A stretch of 64,000 nucleotides of DNA from Clostridiales bacterium (GCA_012521895.1 JAAYLK010000018.1:1-64000), one strand, 5' to 3'; positions 31,647-39,697 are shown, counted from the first letter of the stretch. The notes: generated by a model not told the origin, from the sequence alone. Made by a program: numbers and translations.

Positions 31647-33062
31647 TCAGTCATCGGCAGCGTCCTCCTCATTGTCCTCATCGTCTTCCTCGTCCGGCTC
31701 GTTGGCCTGCTGCTCCTTACCAGGCTGGAAGGCGGGGTGTTCGCCGCTCATGAGCAGCTGCTCCTCGTCACTGATCTGATAACCCAGCAATTCAAGGAAG
31801 TCATAGAGGCGGTTGAGCTTTTCGTTATCGCTGAAAAGCGGGAAGCGGTCCGTGCGCCAGGAGGTATCAAAGTAACCAGCGCCCTTGCTGTCCCAGGATG
31901 TGGCATAGGCCAGGAACAGAAGCGCCTTATCCGGGTCAGTGGCCAGCAGCTTCGTGAAGGCTTCCTTGCGTGCTTCGTCTTGTTCTTGCCACTTCAAATC
32001 CCGGGGGACGCCCAGGATGTTTCCAAGAGCGCCTGAATCCACACTCCGGCCCATGCCCAGCGAGGACATCAGGAAGTGCAGAGCGTCTGGGATGCTCTTC
32101 TTTTTGAGGTTGTGCCCCTGGATGAAGGCCAGGCGGAGTTGATAGGCGGCGATGGAGCTTTCTTCCAGGGCTTGCTCCATGTTCTCGACCTGCAGCTCCA
32201 GCTCGCTCTTTTCCTTGTCCTCTTTCTGCTCGCCCTCAGCACGCTGGCGTCTGAGCGTGAAGTTGCCGGATTCCAGGGTGTAGCCATAGGTCTCTGTTTG
32301 CGCATCCCCGGGAATCGTGAACGCCTGGGGGTCCTCAGCGAAGGAGTGCCAGCCCATGTATTCCCATTTCCGGCTGTTGTTTTCTTCGCTCGGGATCTGC
32401 TGAGCGAAGCTGTTCATCAACTCAATCCACAAGGGCTTGTTCAGCTTGCGTTGCTGCTCGGCCAGGGCCTGGTTCAGCGCATACTCAAAGTTGTTGGTGC
32501 CGATAGTCGCCAGGACCTTGTTCCTGGCCTTCTCGTCCGTCAGCTGCTCCAGCTTGATTAGGTCCATCAAGGTGGCACCCTGGGTCAGCTTGTCTTCCAG
32601 GGTCTGGCGGTCCAGTTCCCGCAGCTTCAAGCGGCGGCGCACAGTAGATTCAGAGAAGCCGGATTCCTGAACAACCTCGTCCAGGGTCACGCCCAGGTCG
32701 AGCATCATCTGGAAGCCGTCTGCCTGCTCCAGGGGCGTGAGGTCGGAACGCTGCATGTTTTCCATGAGCATGGTCTTGACCTGCTCAGCGGGGGTCATCA
32801 TGGTGACAACACAGGGCACCTCGGTCAGCCCGGCCTGCTTCGCCGCTGCCAGGCGGCGGTGGCCAATGATGACCTTGTAATCTCCGGTGGGTTGGCCTGT
32901 GACCTCGCCCAGCCAGGGCACGACAGTCAGGTTTTGCAGCACGCCGTTTTCTCGGATGCTGTCAGCCAGTTCCGTCAGGTCGCCCAGGTCGCGCCTGGGG
33001 TTTTGCGGGTGCGCCTTGAGTTCGGCGACGGGGAGCATCTGAATGGTCTTGGTGGTTTCCAT
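31647..33062 (-). CDS. ParB/RepB-like nuclease-domain protein
   Basis: ATG 33062 follows AAGGAGACC and gives 471 residues. Residues 1-110 form a ParB-type domain: LPVAELKAHPQNPRRDLGDLTE, SIRENGVLQNLTVVPW, then VIIGHRRLAAAKQAGLTEVPC and EQVKTMLMENMQRSDLTPLEQADGF. A helix-turn-helix segment (LDEVVQESGFSESTVRRRLKL) follows. The long C-terminal part is acidic at its end (DEEDDEDNEED). In phages these proteins pair with orphan methyltransferases; partition of an integrated phage is unlikely. The function may be DNA modification or regulation. Confidence 0.82.
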   Translation of the reverse strand: METTKTIQMLPVAELKAHPQNPRRDLGDLTELADSIRENGVLQNLTVVPWLGEVTGQPTGDYKVIIGHRRLAAAKQAGLTEVPCVVTMMTPAEQVKTMLMENMQRSDLTPLEQADGFQMMLDLGVTLDEVVQESGFSESTVRRRLKLRELDRQTLEDKLTQGATLMDLIKLEQLTDEKARNKVLATIGTNNFEYALNQALAEQQRKLNKPLWIELMNSFAQQIPSEENNSRKWEYMGWHSFAEDPQAFTIPGDAQTETYGYTLESGNFTLRRQRAEGEQKEDKEKSELELQVENMEQALEESSIAAYQLRLAFIQGHNLKKKSIPDALHFLMSSLGMGRSVDSGALGNILGVPRDLKWQEQDEARKEAFTKLLATDPDKALLFLAYATSWDSKGAGYFDTSWRTDRFPLFSDNEKLNRLYDFLELLGYQISDEEQLLMSGEHPAFQPGKEQQANEPDEEDDEDNEEDAADD

Positions 33063-33108
33063 GGTTTGGGTCTCCTTCGTTTTTATTACAAGCCCCCTGG
33101 GCTTGATA

Positions 33109-33777
33109 TCAATCGGGTTCCGGAAGGCCGAGCGGCTCTTCCTCATCAGCTGCCTGAAGCAGCTGGACAGAGGGGTGCTGCCGTTCCCAGCGTTCCTGGT
33201 ATTGCTCCTCCAGGCGGAGGATCAGCTTCTCGCTGCCATCGGCATAGTGCTGGCGGGCGTTGTTCAGCCTGACCTGGAGCTTGCCGGGCAGCCCGGCGTG
33301 TTCTCTGATGCGGGTCCGGATGGCCTCGTAGGCCTGGGTGAAGGCCACCCGGTCCAGGCCCACCTTGTTGCTGCGGCCCTGGGCGGCCGCCCGGCTCAGC
33401 TCGACCAGCTGGTCGTAACCCACGGTGTCTACCGCCTGGGCAATGGGTCCGGGCAGGTGTTCTGCAGTAGGCCCGTACAGGCGCTCGTGCATGCCCATCA
33501 GCTTGGTTACAGCCCGCCAGGCTTCATCCACCGGGAGCAGCCCGGGCTGCTGGATGTCCGCCATGATGTCGCGGAGCTCCGCAATACTGGGCGGCCACTT
33601 GCTGGTGGCGATGTGCTTTTCCAGCGCCAGCTGCACCAGGCGAAAGTCATCATCGGCAAACATCTGGCTCCAAAGCGCTACTGTGCTGCGGATGTGGTCC
33701 TGGTCCTTGAAGCGGTCGTAGCTGGGATAGGCAACAACCAACAGCCCCACCAGCTTGGTAACCTCAGCGGTTGTCAT
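33109..33777 (-). CDS. Replicative helicase loader/inhibitor-like protein (222 aa)
   Basis: ATG 33777 follows CTGGAGGAGA and starts inside the replisome-organizer 3' end; an upstream start (33846) lies wholly in that gene. MTTAEVTKLVGLLVVAYPSYDRF, then TVALWSQMFADDDFRLVQLALEKHIATSKWPPSIAELRD, is the helical pattern of the G39P/DnaI N-terminal family (YP....W...L.D......A......PP.IAE). These proteins load or hold DnaB at the phage origin. Following the organizer directly is the normal context. Confidence 0.75.
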   Translation of the reverse strand: MTTAEVTKLVGLLVVAYPSYDRFKDQDHIRSTVALWSQMFADDDFRLVQLALEKHIATSKWPPSIAELRDIMADIQQPGLLPVDEAWRAVTKLMGMHERLYGPTAEHLPGPIAQAVDTVGYDQLVELSRAAAQGRSNKVGLDRVAFTQAYEAIRTRIREHAGLPGKLQVRLNNARQHYADGSEKLILRLEEQYQERWERQHPSVQLLQAADEEEPLGLPEPD

Positions 33778-34609
33778 CGGTCTCCTCCAGCATCTGGCGC
33801 AATACGCCCAGGGTGTCCACCTTGGCGGTGGCCGCCTGCCTGACATTACGCCCCCAGCCTTCCCGGCTGCATCTGCGAATGACGATGTTCCAGTCCTTCC
33901 AGCCGTTCTTGTTCTTGGTGGAGGCTGCAGATTCGTCGATGTAGCGGATGCACCGGGCTAGTTCCTCCTCGCCAAGGTCGGCCACCAGGCGCTTGTATTC
34001 CTCATCGGAAAGCAGCACCTGTCCGTGTTCGCCGTATTTATGCCGCTTAGGGGCTGGACGCTTCTTGCGGGCAGGGGTGGGGGAGGGTGCGTCAGCACCC
34101 TTACTCTTCTCTTCTATGTCTGTATCTACTTCTATATCTATATCTACTTCTATATCTGTGTCGTGACACGGTTGACTTGTCATTGACATGTCATTGACAG
34201 CGTTTGGTTTGTCAGCAGCCAGCAGGCGCCGCTTCGCGCGAGAGCGCTGCTGGGCCAGGCGGTTGTACTCGCGGATCTCGCTCATTTTCTCAGCGCTCTG
34301 GTACTTTTCCCAGTTGGAAATATAGATGATGTCGTTGATGATCTCGATCATCCCAAACCGCATAAACACGCTAAGCGCCATCTTCACCAGGTTCAGCGGC
34401 CGGCGAAAGTGTGTGGCCAGCATTTCCTCGGTGTAGGGGATCTCGCGCGTCAGATAGACCATGCCGTTGTCGTTGATGGTGCCAGCCAGGCAAAGAATGT
34501 TGAACCAGATGACGATGATGCCATCCCCTTCAGGCAGGGCCTCGATCTGTTTGATTTTCTGGTTATCGAACACATCCACGACAATCTTGATCCATTTAAC
34601 CGATGCCAT
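33764..34609 (-). CDS. Phage replisome organizer (Rep_org_N)
   Basis: The 281-residue protein starts MASVKWIKIVVDVFDNQKIKQIEALPEGDGIIVIWFNILCLAG, the signature of the phage replisome-organizer N-terminal winged helix. TREIPYTEEMLATHF and IIYISNWEKYQS follow. A Pro/Lys/Arg linker with a DTDIEVDIDIEVDTDIEE run (around residues 150-167) joins it to a C-terminal domain. Organizers bind the phage origin, often located in this gene, and recruit the helicase loader encoded next. Confidence 0.9.
   Translation of the reverse strand: MASVKWIKIVVDVFDNQKIKQIEALPEGDGIIVIWFNILCLAGTINDNGMVYLTREIPYTEEMLATHFRRPLNLVKMALSVFMRFGMIEIINDIIYISNWEKYQSAEKMSEIREYNRLAQQRSRAKRRLLAADKPNAVNDMSMTSQPCHDTDIEVDIDIEVDTDIEEKSKGADAPSPTPARKKRPAPKRHKYGEHGQVLLSDEEYKRLVADLGEEELARCIRYIDESAASTKNKNGWKDWNIVIRRCSREGWGRNVRQAATAKVDTLGVLRQMLEETDDNR
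34113..34165. repeat. AT-rich imperfect tandem repeats inside the replisome-organizer gene
   Basis: The stretch repeats TCTAC/TTCTATATCTATATCTAC-type units of about 18 bases. It encodes the alternating Asp/Ile/Glu/Val run and is markedly more AT-rich than its surroundings. Phage origins are commonly found within organizer genes as repeats, so this is a candidate origin or DNA-unwinding element. Confidence 0.6.
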
Positions 34610-34612
34610 GGC

Positions 34613-35044
34613 TCACCTCTTGACCCTTCCCGGGTCACTTTGCCGCGCCGCTTGCTCCAGGTAGAAGCGGTAGGCGTCGGCGTCCTCAGCGGAGGAGCAG
34701 TGCACGATGGCCAGGCGCTCCACCAGGACACGGGTATGGGCAATGGCCTCAATCAGCAGGTTGCGTGAGCTGGTCATGTGGTTTTGGTCTTGCTGGTCCG
34801 CCAGCTCGGCCAGGAAGAAGGGCAGGCCGATCTTCCCAAGCTCGTAGACAGCGTTTTGGTCAATGATTTTGGCAGGGTGCGCCTTGGCGGCCCGGATGAT
34901 GGCAGGACGCCACTTGCGAAGCACGCCCTCGGCGGTCTTGCAGTTGATGCCGGTGTTGGCCTCCCGCTCACAAGTGGGGCAGATTTGCCGGCCCTCGGGC
35001 ACATAGATTCCGCAGTTGAAGCACTTCTCGGTGTCCTGGCTCAT
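34613..35044 (-). CDS. Zinc-ribbon early protein (143 aa)
   Basis: CFNC (8-11) and CPTC (22-25) form a zinc ribbon at the N-terminus, followed by a helical region (TAEGVLRKWRPAIIRAAKAHPAKII) and LLIEAIAHTRVLVERLAIVH. The layout is known in phage replication modules without an assigned role. It overlaps the next gene by four bases. Confidence 0.7.
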   Translation of the reverse strand: MSQDTEKCFNCGIYVPEGRQICPTCEREANTGINCKTAEGVLRKWRPAIIRAAKAHPAKIIDQNAVYELGKIGLPFFLAELADQQDQNHMTSSRNLLIEAIAHTRVLVERLAIVHCSSAEDADAYRFYLEQAARQSDPGRVKR

Positions 35045-35346
35045 CTGGCGCCTCCCTTCCTGGTCTTCACCACCCGCACGCCCTGGTTGAGGGCTTCCTG
35101 GTCATCCTGGGTGAACAGGTCCAGGGGCAGGGGTGCTAAGGTATCGTCATTTGGAGTTGCAACAAGGGCTGGTGCGCTTCCCTGGTAGAAGGCGAGGGTT
35201 ACCCTGGTCTTCTCGTATTGGGCTCTGTAATGCTCGGTTTTGGCCGTTTCCCGGCGAAGGTGTTTGTCCTTGTAGTCCACGGCGATTTTCATCACGCAGG
35301 CGCCCAGGCCACAGCCAAGGGTTAGAAACAGCAGGTCACTCAGCAT
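35041..35346 (-). CDS. Small membrane-anchored phage protein (101 aa)
   Basis: Residues 2-22 (LSDLLFLTLGCGLGACVMKIA) form one hydrophobic segment, probably a membrane anchor, followed by a charged region (DYKDKHLRRETAKTEHYRAQYEKTR). The C-terminal half is soluble and basic at the end. The start overlaps the DUF3846 stop. Role unknown. Confidence 0.65.
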   Translation of the reverse strand: MLSDLLFLTLGCGLGACVMKIAVDYKDKHLRRETAKTEHYRAQYEKTRVTLAFYQGSAPALVATPNDDTLAPLPLDLFTQDDQEALNQGVRVVKTRKGGAR

Positions 35347-35678
35347 GGGAAGGCTCCTTCCTGTAGCCAGGCGTTGCCCTTGCTCTCCACGGGGATGTAG
35401 CCCGCTTCCAGCAGCTGCGCCGACTGGTCGTCGATGTCTGCGAACTCGTCCGGGAGATCGTCTGTGGGTGCGCCGACAAACACGATGGTGCCAACCAGGC
35501 CCAGTACATTGGGGTCCAGGCCGATCAGACGGCCTTCCTCGTGCACGATGGCCACGAGCCTGCTATTGATGGTGACGGTTTCGATGTAGCCGCCGACCTC
35601 GGCCTGCAGGGCCTCCAGGGTGTTGGCGATGTCTTTCGCCTGGCCGATGCAGCCGGGCTTCTTGATAATCACTTTCAC
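35340..35678 (-). CDS. DUF3846-type protein (112 aa)
   Basis: The protein contains TLEALQAEVGGYIETVTI and VAIVHEEGRLIGLDPN, then GTIVFVGAPTDD. These correspond to the SLQ.iVGGyIE..., l.cNEEGKL.GL..N and I.G...i.G.. blocks of the DUF3846 family, found on plasmids and phages next to replication genes. The function is unknown; some relatives are near antirestriction genes. Confidence 0.75.
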   Translation of the reverse strand: MKVIIKKPGCIGQAKDIANTLEALQAEVGGYIETVTINSRLVAIVHEEGRLIGLDPNVLGLVGTIVFVGAPTDDLPDEFADIDDQSAQLLEAGYIPVESKGNAWLQEGAFPC

Positions 35679-35730
35679 GGTTTCCTCTTTCTGCCAGGGA
35701 ATTGCCAGCCCTGGCGGTGATTGGTCAAAT

Positions 35731-35756
35731 GCGGGGGCGGGGCTAGCGCCCCCCGC
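35731..35756. repeat. GC-rich hairpin downstream of ssb
   Basis: GCGGGGGCG (35731-35739) can pair with CGCCCCCCGC (35747-35756) with one bulge. It lies in the 86-base gap after the ssb stop. No U tract follows on the minus strand, so it may be a processing or pausing element. A second hairpin (GCCAGGG/CCCTGGC) lies just beyond. Confidence 0.4.
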
Positions 35757-35764
35757 TGGGTCAT

Positions 35765-36187
35765 TCAGAAGGGCAGGTCATCATCCTCGACCTGAACAAA
35801 GCCGGCCTGGGCGTCAGCGGACTGCTGAGGCGCTTGCGCATATCCGCCAGGTGCGGCCCCCTGTTCGGAGCGGGGCGTGAGGAACTCGACCTCATCGGCC
35901 TGCACTTCCAGGCTGTTGCGCTGCATGCCATCGTTGCCGGTGTAGGCCTGCATGGTGAGGGTGCCGGTGACGCCAACCTTGCGGCCCTTGGCCAGGTAGC
36001 GGTTGCAGTTCTCAGCCATCTGCCGCCAGGTGGTGACCCGGAAGAAATCGGCTTCCTGCTGGCCGGCCTCGGCGCCCTGCTTGCGGCGGTTGACCGCCAC
36101 GGTGAAGGTGCAGACCGCCACGCCTGCCTGGGTGGAGCGAAGCTCAGGATCCCTGCACAAATTTCCGATTAAGAAAATGCGATTCAT
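35765..36187 (-). CDS. ssb: Single-stranded DNA-binding protein
   Basis: The 140-residue SSB starts MNRIFLIGNLCRDPELRSTQAGVAVCTFTVAVNR and has the OB-fold blocks FFRVTTWRQMAENCNRYLAKGRKVGVTGTL. A Gln/Ala-rich linker ends in DDDLPF, the conserved partner-binding tail. It coats single strands during phage replication or recombination; RecT and a replisome organizer are in the same operon. Its ATG overlaps the HNH gene stop. Confidence 0.95.
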   Translation of the reverse strand: MNRIFLIGNLCRDPELRSTQAGVAVCTFTVAVNRRKQGAEAGQQEADFFRVTTWRQMAENCNRYLAKGRKVGVTGTLTMQAYTGNDGMQRNSLEVQADEVEFLTPRSEQGAAPGGYAQAPQQSADAQAGFVQVEDDDLPF

Positions 36188-36651
36188 ACTGCTTGCTTGT
36201 TCCTCTCTTTGTTATGAAGTGCTGAGTGTTCGCCAAAATCCATCAGTCGGAGGTTTTCAATGCGATTGTCTGTCTTGACGCCATTGATGTGATGAACCGC
36301 TTCATCTGGAGCAATAGGCCTGCCTATGTGTTGTGCCATGAGGTATCGATGCTCCATAATCATTCCGTTTTTGTCAGTTCCTTCTTCACCAGGGCGATAG
36401 AGAGTGACATAGCCTTTGGATGTTTTGCGACGGTAGCCCTTGAAGTTTCCGGAGGCAGCCCCTCTCATGGCTTTTGCCTTGATTCGATACATGGACGCCG
36501 GATCCTTACCAATTTTCAGCCTGCTTGCCATGTGGTCTACTGCTGATTTAGTTCGCCCGATACGCTTGGCAACATCGATGGAGCGCTCGTGGGGGTAGTG
36601 TTTTTTAAGGAGCGCCAGTTGATGCGGCGTCCATGCGGCAGCCTTAACCAT
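36184..36651 (-). CDS. HNH endonuclease, homing type
   Basis: ATG 36651 (155 residues) overlaps the previous gene end. The N-terminal part (WTPHQLALLKKHYPHERSIDVAKRIGRTKSAVDHMASRLKI) is a helix-turn-helix/Myb-like DNA-binding unit. The C-terminal part has EHRYLMAQHIGRPIAPDEAVHHINGVKTDNRIENLRLM and a last His (EHSALHN), the HNH catalytic core. Free-standing HNH genes of this type insert between phage genes. Its position between ssb and a hypothetical gene with tiny overlaps suggests insertion that kept translational coupling. Confidence 0.9.
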   Translation of the reverse strand: MVKAAAWTPHQLALLKKHYPHERSIDVAKRIGRTKSAVDHMASRLKIGKDPASMYRIKAKAMRGAASGNFKGYRRKTSKGYVTLYRPGEEGTDKNGMIMEHRYLMAQHIGRPIAPDEAVHHINGVKTDNRIENLRLMDFGEHSALHNKERNKQAV

Positions 36652-36904
36652 CGGCGGCCTCCTGGGGCTGTTTGGCCTTGTCTTGGTTGGACAGCAGGGC
36701 TTCGAGGACCATCCCGCCGAGCACGAAGTCCCCGGACTGGATGTAGGTGCTGTTGTTCTGAACCACTTCGATGAAGCGCATTTTGCGCAGCATGCCCAGG
36801 CGGGTCTCAAACTCAATCAGCTCCTCGTAGCGCTCCAGGGGAATGGCCACCACGTCGTCCTGGCGAAGCTGCAGGATGGGGGCGGGGATGTTGGTGTTTT
36901 CCAT
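36644..36904 (-). CDS. Small phage protein (86 aa)
   Basis: It starts MENTNIPAPILQLRQDDVVAIPLERYEELIEFETRLGML. The VAIPLERYEELIEFETRL region looks like the helix of antitoxin-type or capsid-binding small proteins. The end is Gln/Ala-rich. The RBS is AAAGGAG. No family is certain. Confidence 0.68.
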   Translation of the reverse strand: MENTNIPAPILQLRQDDVVAIPLERYEELIEFETRLGMLRKMRFIEVVQNNSTYIQSGDFVLGGMVLEALLSNQDKAKQPQEAADG

Positions 36905-36907
36905 GGT

Positions 36908-37270
36908 CTAACTCCTTTCGTTGGTGCAGATCCTGACGACCTGCTGGCATAACCGGACATCGAACATGCCAATGTGCGTCTGTTTCTCGGGGATGCCCAG
37001 CTTTTGGGCCAGCCAGGCATAGGCGGCGTTCCGCTTCATGCGGCCCCCTTGCCAGAGGGGGTCAAAGGCAGCGTGCGCCTTTTTCTTCCAGTCCCGGAGC
37101 TCGGCGTTAGCCAGGCGCCCCAGAGGCTTGTCGGTTCCCCGGTGCACGCCAACCCAGGCGTGGCACGGGGGGCAGTAGTAGATCATCCCGTAGCTGCGGC
37201 CGTAGACCACAGCACTGTCGGTGTACAGGGCAGGCTGGCCGCAGTAGTCGCAGAGCTTGGTGATGCTCAT
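36908..37270 (-). CDS. Zinc-finger protein, DUF3268 type (120 aa)
   Basis: CDYCGQPA (7-14) and CPPCHAWVGVHRGTDKPLGRLANAELRDWKKKAHAAFDPLWQGGRMKRNAAYAWLAQKLGI cover nearly the whole family pattern: a CxxC pair, second CPPC pair, a GVH.GT..PLG.LA..ELR..RK.AH...DPLW core and a C-terminal MFDV...C. The family is common on phages and conjugative elements; role unproven, probably nucleic-acid related. Confidence 0.85.
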   Translation of the reverse strand: MSITKLCDYCGQPALYTDSAVVYGRSYGMIYYCPPCHAWVGVHRGTDKPLGRLANAELRDWKKKAHAAFDPLWQGGRMKRNAAYAWLAQKLGIPEKQTHIGMFDVRLCQQVVRICTNERS

Positions 37271-37488
37271 TTGATGCCCCAGGTAACCCGATGGGGGATG
37301 AAGGAGATCTGAACCTGATGGTCAATGGGGGTGTCAGGCTCCCCGTCGAAGGCATTTCTGAGCTTGGTGCAAAGCCTCGGGGCTTTATGCTGCCGCGGAT
37401 CCGTATCGACGTACAGGCGGCCATCGTGTTCGTAAACCGGCCTGCCGCACCTGTCACATCCGATGAATTCAAGGGTGATAGGGTCCAT
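37267..37488 (-). CDS. Small Cys-containing phage protein (73 aa)
   Basis: ATG 37488 overlaps the previous stop (TAATG) and follows GGAAGG. It starts MDPITLEFIGCDRCGRPVYEH with a CDRC knuckle and a single further Cys (RLCTKLRN), so it may hold zinc with partial ligands. The rest is beta-rich. Role unknown. Confidence 0.68.
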   Translation of the reverse strand: MDPITLEFIGCDRCGRPVYEHDGRLYVDTDPRQHKAPRLCTKLRNAFDGEPDTPIDHQVQISFIPHRVTWGIK

Positions 37489-38006
37489 TACTTTCCTTCC
37501 CACCTTTCCTTAAACCGGGCGATCTGCTCCGGCGTGTCCGTGTCGATGCCCAGGTCCCGGGCCTCCTGGATGATGCCGTCGATGAGGACGGCCATTTCCC
37601 GGGTGTCGTACTTGGAGCTGCCGACCAGCACATCGGCGTGAGTGAACTCCTTGCCGTTAGCCATGCCGGTGCCGATGACCTTGTGGTAGTCAAACTCCCG
37701 GATGACGCTTTCAAACTGGCTGGTCTGGATGGACACCTGCCCGCCCTGGCCGTAGCGCCTAAGCATCAGCAGGTAGACTTCCTGCTTGTCCATGGGCGGG
37801 GTGATGGCCTCGGCGATTTTGTTGATCAGCACCCAGGCGTAAGCGTTGGCATCCAGACTTCTGAGGCTGCGGTGCTTTTTGATGAGCACATCCACCGGCG
37901 TGTCCTTGAGCTTCTTGAACTCTTCCCGGAAGTCGCCCAGGATGGCCAGCGTGAGGTTTTGCACCCCATCCAGCCCGATGGTCAGGTCCTTCGGCCAGCC
38001 TTTCAT
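37488..38006 (-). CDS. Phage recombination-type protein, NinB-like candidate (172 aa)
   Basis: The segment VLIKKHRSLRSLDANAYAWVLINKIAEAI is a strong signature of a family common in Firmicutes phages (KKHR..RSLDANAY.W.L..KIAE.L). The C-terminal block TREMAVLIDGIIQEARDLGIDTDTPEQI also belongs to it. Such proteins are sometimes called NinB-like or recombination proteins, but I cannot verify this. It lies downstream of the RecT/MBL genes. Confidence 0.7.
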   Translation of the reverse strand: MKGWPKDLTIGLDGVQNLTLAILGDFREEFKKLKDTPVDVLIKKHRSLRSLDANAYAWVLINKIAEAITPPMDKQEVYLLMLRRYGQGGQVSIQTSQFESVIREFDYHKVIGTGMANGKEFTHADVLVGSSKYDTREMAVLIDGIIQEARDLGIDTDTPEQIARFKERWEGK

Positions 38007-38021
38007 GTTCGCGCCTCCTTA

Positions 38022-38744
38022 TCAGAATGGGTTCAGGCTCAGGTCAAACCTGATGCCGGGCACTGCCATTGCAACCGGTTTTCGCGTGACGTCAGCAATT
38101 GTTTTGACCATGACCGTCTTGTCCGACCTGCCCTGGCTGGCGTGGCAGAGGATGATCTGCCGGCAGTCCGTCAAGTTTTCAGCAATGAACAGGGTGGTCA
38201 GGCGCTCCAGGCTCATGTGGCTTTGCCTCAGGCGGTTGCGCAGGTAGGCGGGGGTGTCCTCATCCAGCAGGCTTTCCATGTAGTTGCATTCAATCAGCCA
38301 GTAGTTGACGCCGGGAAAGCTGAAGGTCAGGTAGTGGGTGTCGGTGATGTAGACAAAGCGCTCGCCGGTCTTTCGGTTGGTAATCAGGTAGCCGCAGGGC
38401 GCAATGGCGTCATGCTGTGTAGGGAAGTCCAACACCAGCAGGTCACCAAAGGCCCGGATGTTGTCCTTCACGTAGCCGTCAGAGCGCAGCCCTGACACCA
38501 CGGAGGCTGTACCTGTTGTGCCGTAGCAGGGCACGCCGATGGCGTCCAGGTCGGCCACCCCCAGGCAGTGGTCACCGTGCTCATGGGTGATCAGGCAGGC
38601 GTCAATCAGACCGGGGTCATAGCCCACCGCCTGGATAATCCGCTTGGCCTTCACGCCAGCATCCAGCACCAGGGCCCGGCCTTCGTTCCACAGGATGTAG
38701 CAATTGCCTGTGCTGCCGGTGGCCACTACCTGCAAGGTCATCAT
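38022..38744 (-). CDS. MBL-fold metallo-hydrolase (WalJ/YycJ-like)
   Basis: The 240-residue protein has the metallo-beta-lactamase motif THEHGDHC (about 53-60) after the family-typical ATGSTGNCYIL start. Further metal ligands are likely in PTQHDAIAP (about 109-117) and the ITDTHYL strand (about 134-140). Relatives include phage MBL hydrolases next to RecT and the host WalJ nuclease. In this module it could supply a nuclease, since no RecE/YqaJ-type exonuclease is seen. The start overlaps the recT stop. Confidence 0.88.
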   Translation of the reverse strand: MMTLQVVATGSTGNCYILWNEGRALVLDAGVKAKRIIQAVGYDPGLIDACLITHEHGDHCLGVADLDAIGVPCYGTTGTASVVSGLRSDGYVKDNIRAFGDLLVLDFPTQHDAIAPCGYLITNRKTGERFVYITDTHYLTFSFPGVNYWLIECNYMESLLDEDTPAYLRNRLRQSHMSLERLTTLFIAENLTDCRQIILCHASQGRSDKTVMVKTIADVTRKPVAMAVPGIRFDLSLNPF

Positions 38745-39694
38745 GAGAACGCAGGCTTTCTTTTCGCCTTCACAGGCGTTTCATCAGCTGGCTCCATCTC
38801 AGCCTCCGGCGCTTCTTCCGGGTCGCGTATTTCACCCAGCACCTCAAGGGGCTCAGCCGCAGGCTGTGGCTCCGCCAGGGCATCCGGGTCAAGGTCAAGA
38901 ACTACGGTTGGCTGCTGGGGAAGAGCGACCGGCTCCGGGCGCTCCACATCCGCCTGGACAGCGGCAATGGATTGGGCACTGATTTTCAGCGGGTCGATGG
39001 TGACCTTGTCAGAGATGCGATGAACCAGGGTCTTGTAACACATTTCCTCGTACCACTGGTTCCAGAATGTGGCGCTCTTGGCCAGGCTGCGGTACTTGTC
39101 AAAGGATTTCTTGGAAAGAACAATCAGCACGTTCTCGCTGTCGTCCTCGTACTCCAGGTAAGCAAAGCCGCCCACCAGGTCGCCCCGGTCAAAAGGCTGC
39201 TTGATGTTGAAGTCGTAGCCCTCCACCTTGGAGGACAGGCCCTTTTTGTAGACGATGAACTCATCCGTGCTGAACACCAGCTCCACCCGGATATCCTTGA
39301 TGGGGCGCATGGAGGCCTTGCGGATGTAGTAGGCCTCGCCCTTGTAGCCGATGCGCAGGTCGATGTCGTACTGCTTGGTGTCCTTGTTGAAGTAGGCAAT
39401 GGGGAACACATGACCCGGGATGAGTGCGTCCAGACCCAGCCGGATGCGGTGCACCGCATCGATGGCCAACTTGGTCATGTTGATGTTCTTCCAGACGATG
39501 GGCAACTGGTCTTTGCCTTGCTTGGCGTTGGCCTCGATGAAGGCGCTGTCGCACTTGATGAACAGGTGCTGAAGCAGCTGCCGCTCGTGGTCTGACATGT
39601 CCAGGTGGCCCACTTCGGTGGAGTACTGGCGTTCCACCATCTGGGTGAAGCGCAGGGAAGGGGTTGCCTCCTGGGTGACAAGCTCGATTTTCAT
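38741..39694 (-). CDS. recT: RecT-family single-strand annealing protein
   Basis: The 317-residue protein contains the RecT core: FIKCDSAFIEANAKQGKDQLPIVWKNINMTKLAIDAVHRIRLGLDALIPGHVFPI, then RIGYKGEAYYIRKASMRPI and the WYEEMCYKTLVHRI block. The C-terminal quarter is Pro/Glu/Ala-rich, probably disordered. RecT anneals single strands during phage recombination. It is preceded by a Rad50-like ATPase and followed by an MBL hydrolase. Confidence 0.92.
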   Translation of the reverse strand: MKIELVTQEATPSLRFTQMVERQYSTEVGHLDMSDHERQLLQHLFIKCDSAFIEANAKQGKDQLPIVWKNINMTKLAIDAVHRIRLGLDALIPGHVFPIAYFNKDTKQYDIDLRIGYKGEAYYIRKASMRPIKDIRVELVFSTDEFIVYKKGLSSKVEGYDFNIKQPFDRGDLVGGFAYLEYEDDSENVLIVLSKKSFDKYRSLAKSATFWNQWYEEMCYKTLVHRISDKVTIDPLKISAQSIAAVQADVERPEPVALPQQPTVVLDLDPDALAEPQPAAEPLEVLGEIRDPEEAPEAEMEPADETPVKAKRKPAFS

Positions 39695-39697
39695 GGC

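Noticed and set aside
31647-33062. Plasmid-type partition system
   Set aside because: No ParA-type ATPase lies nearby, and ParB-type proteins without ParA are common in integrated phages.
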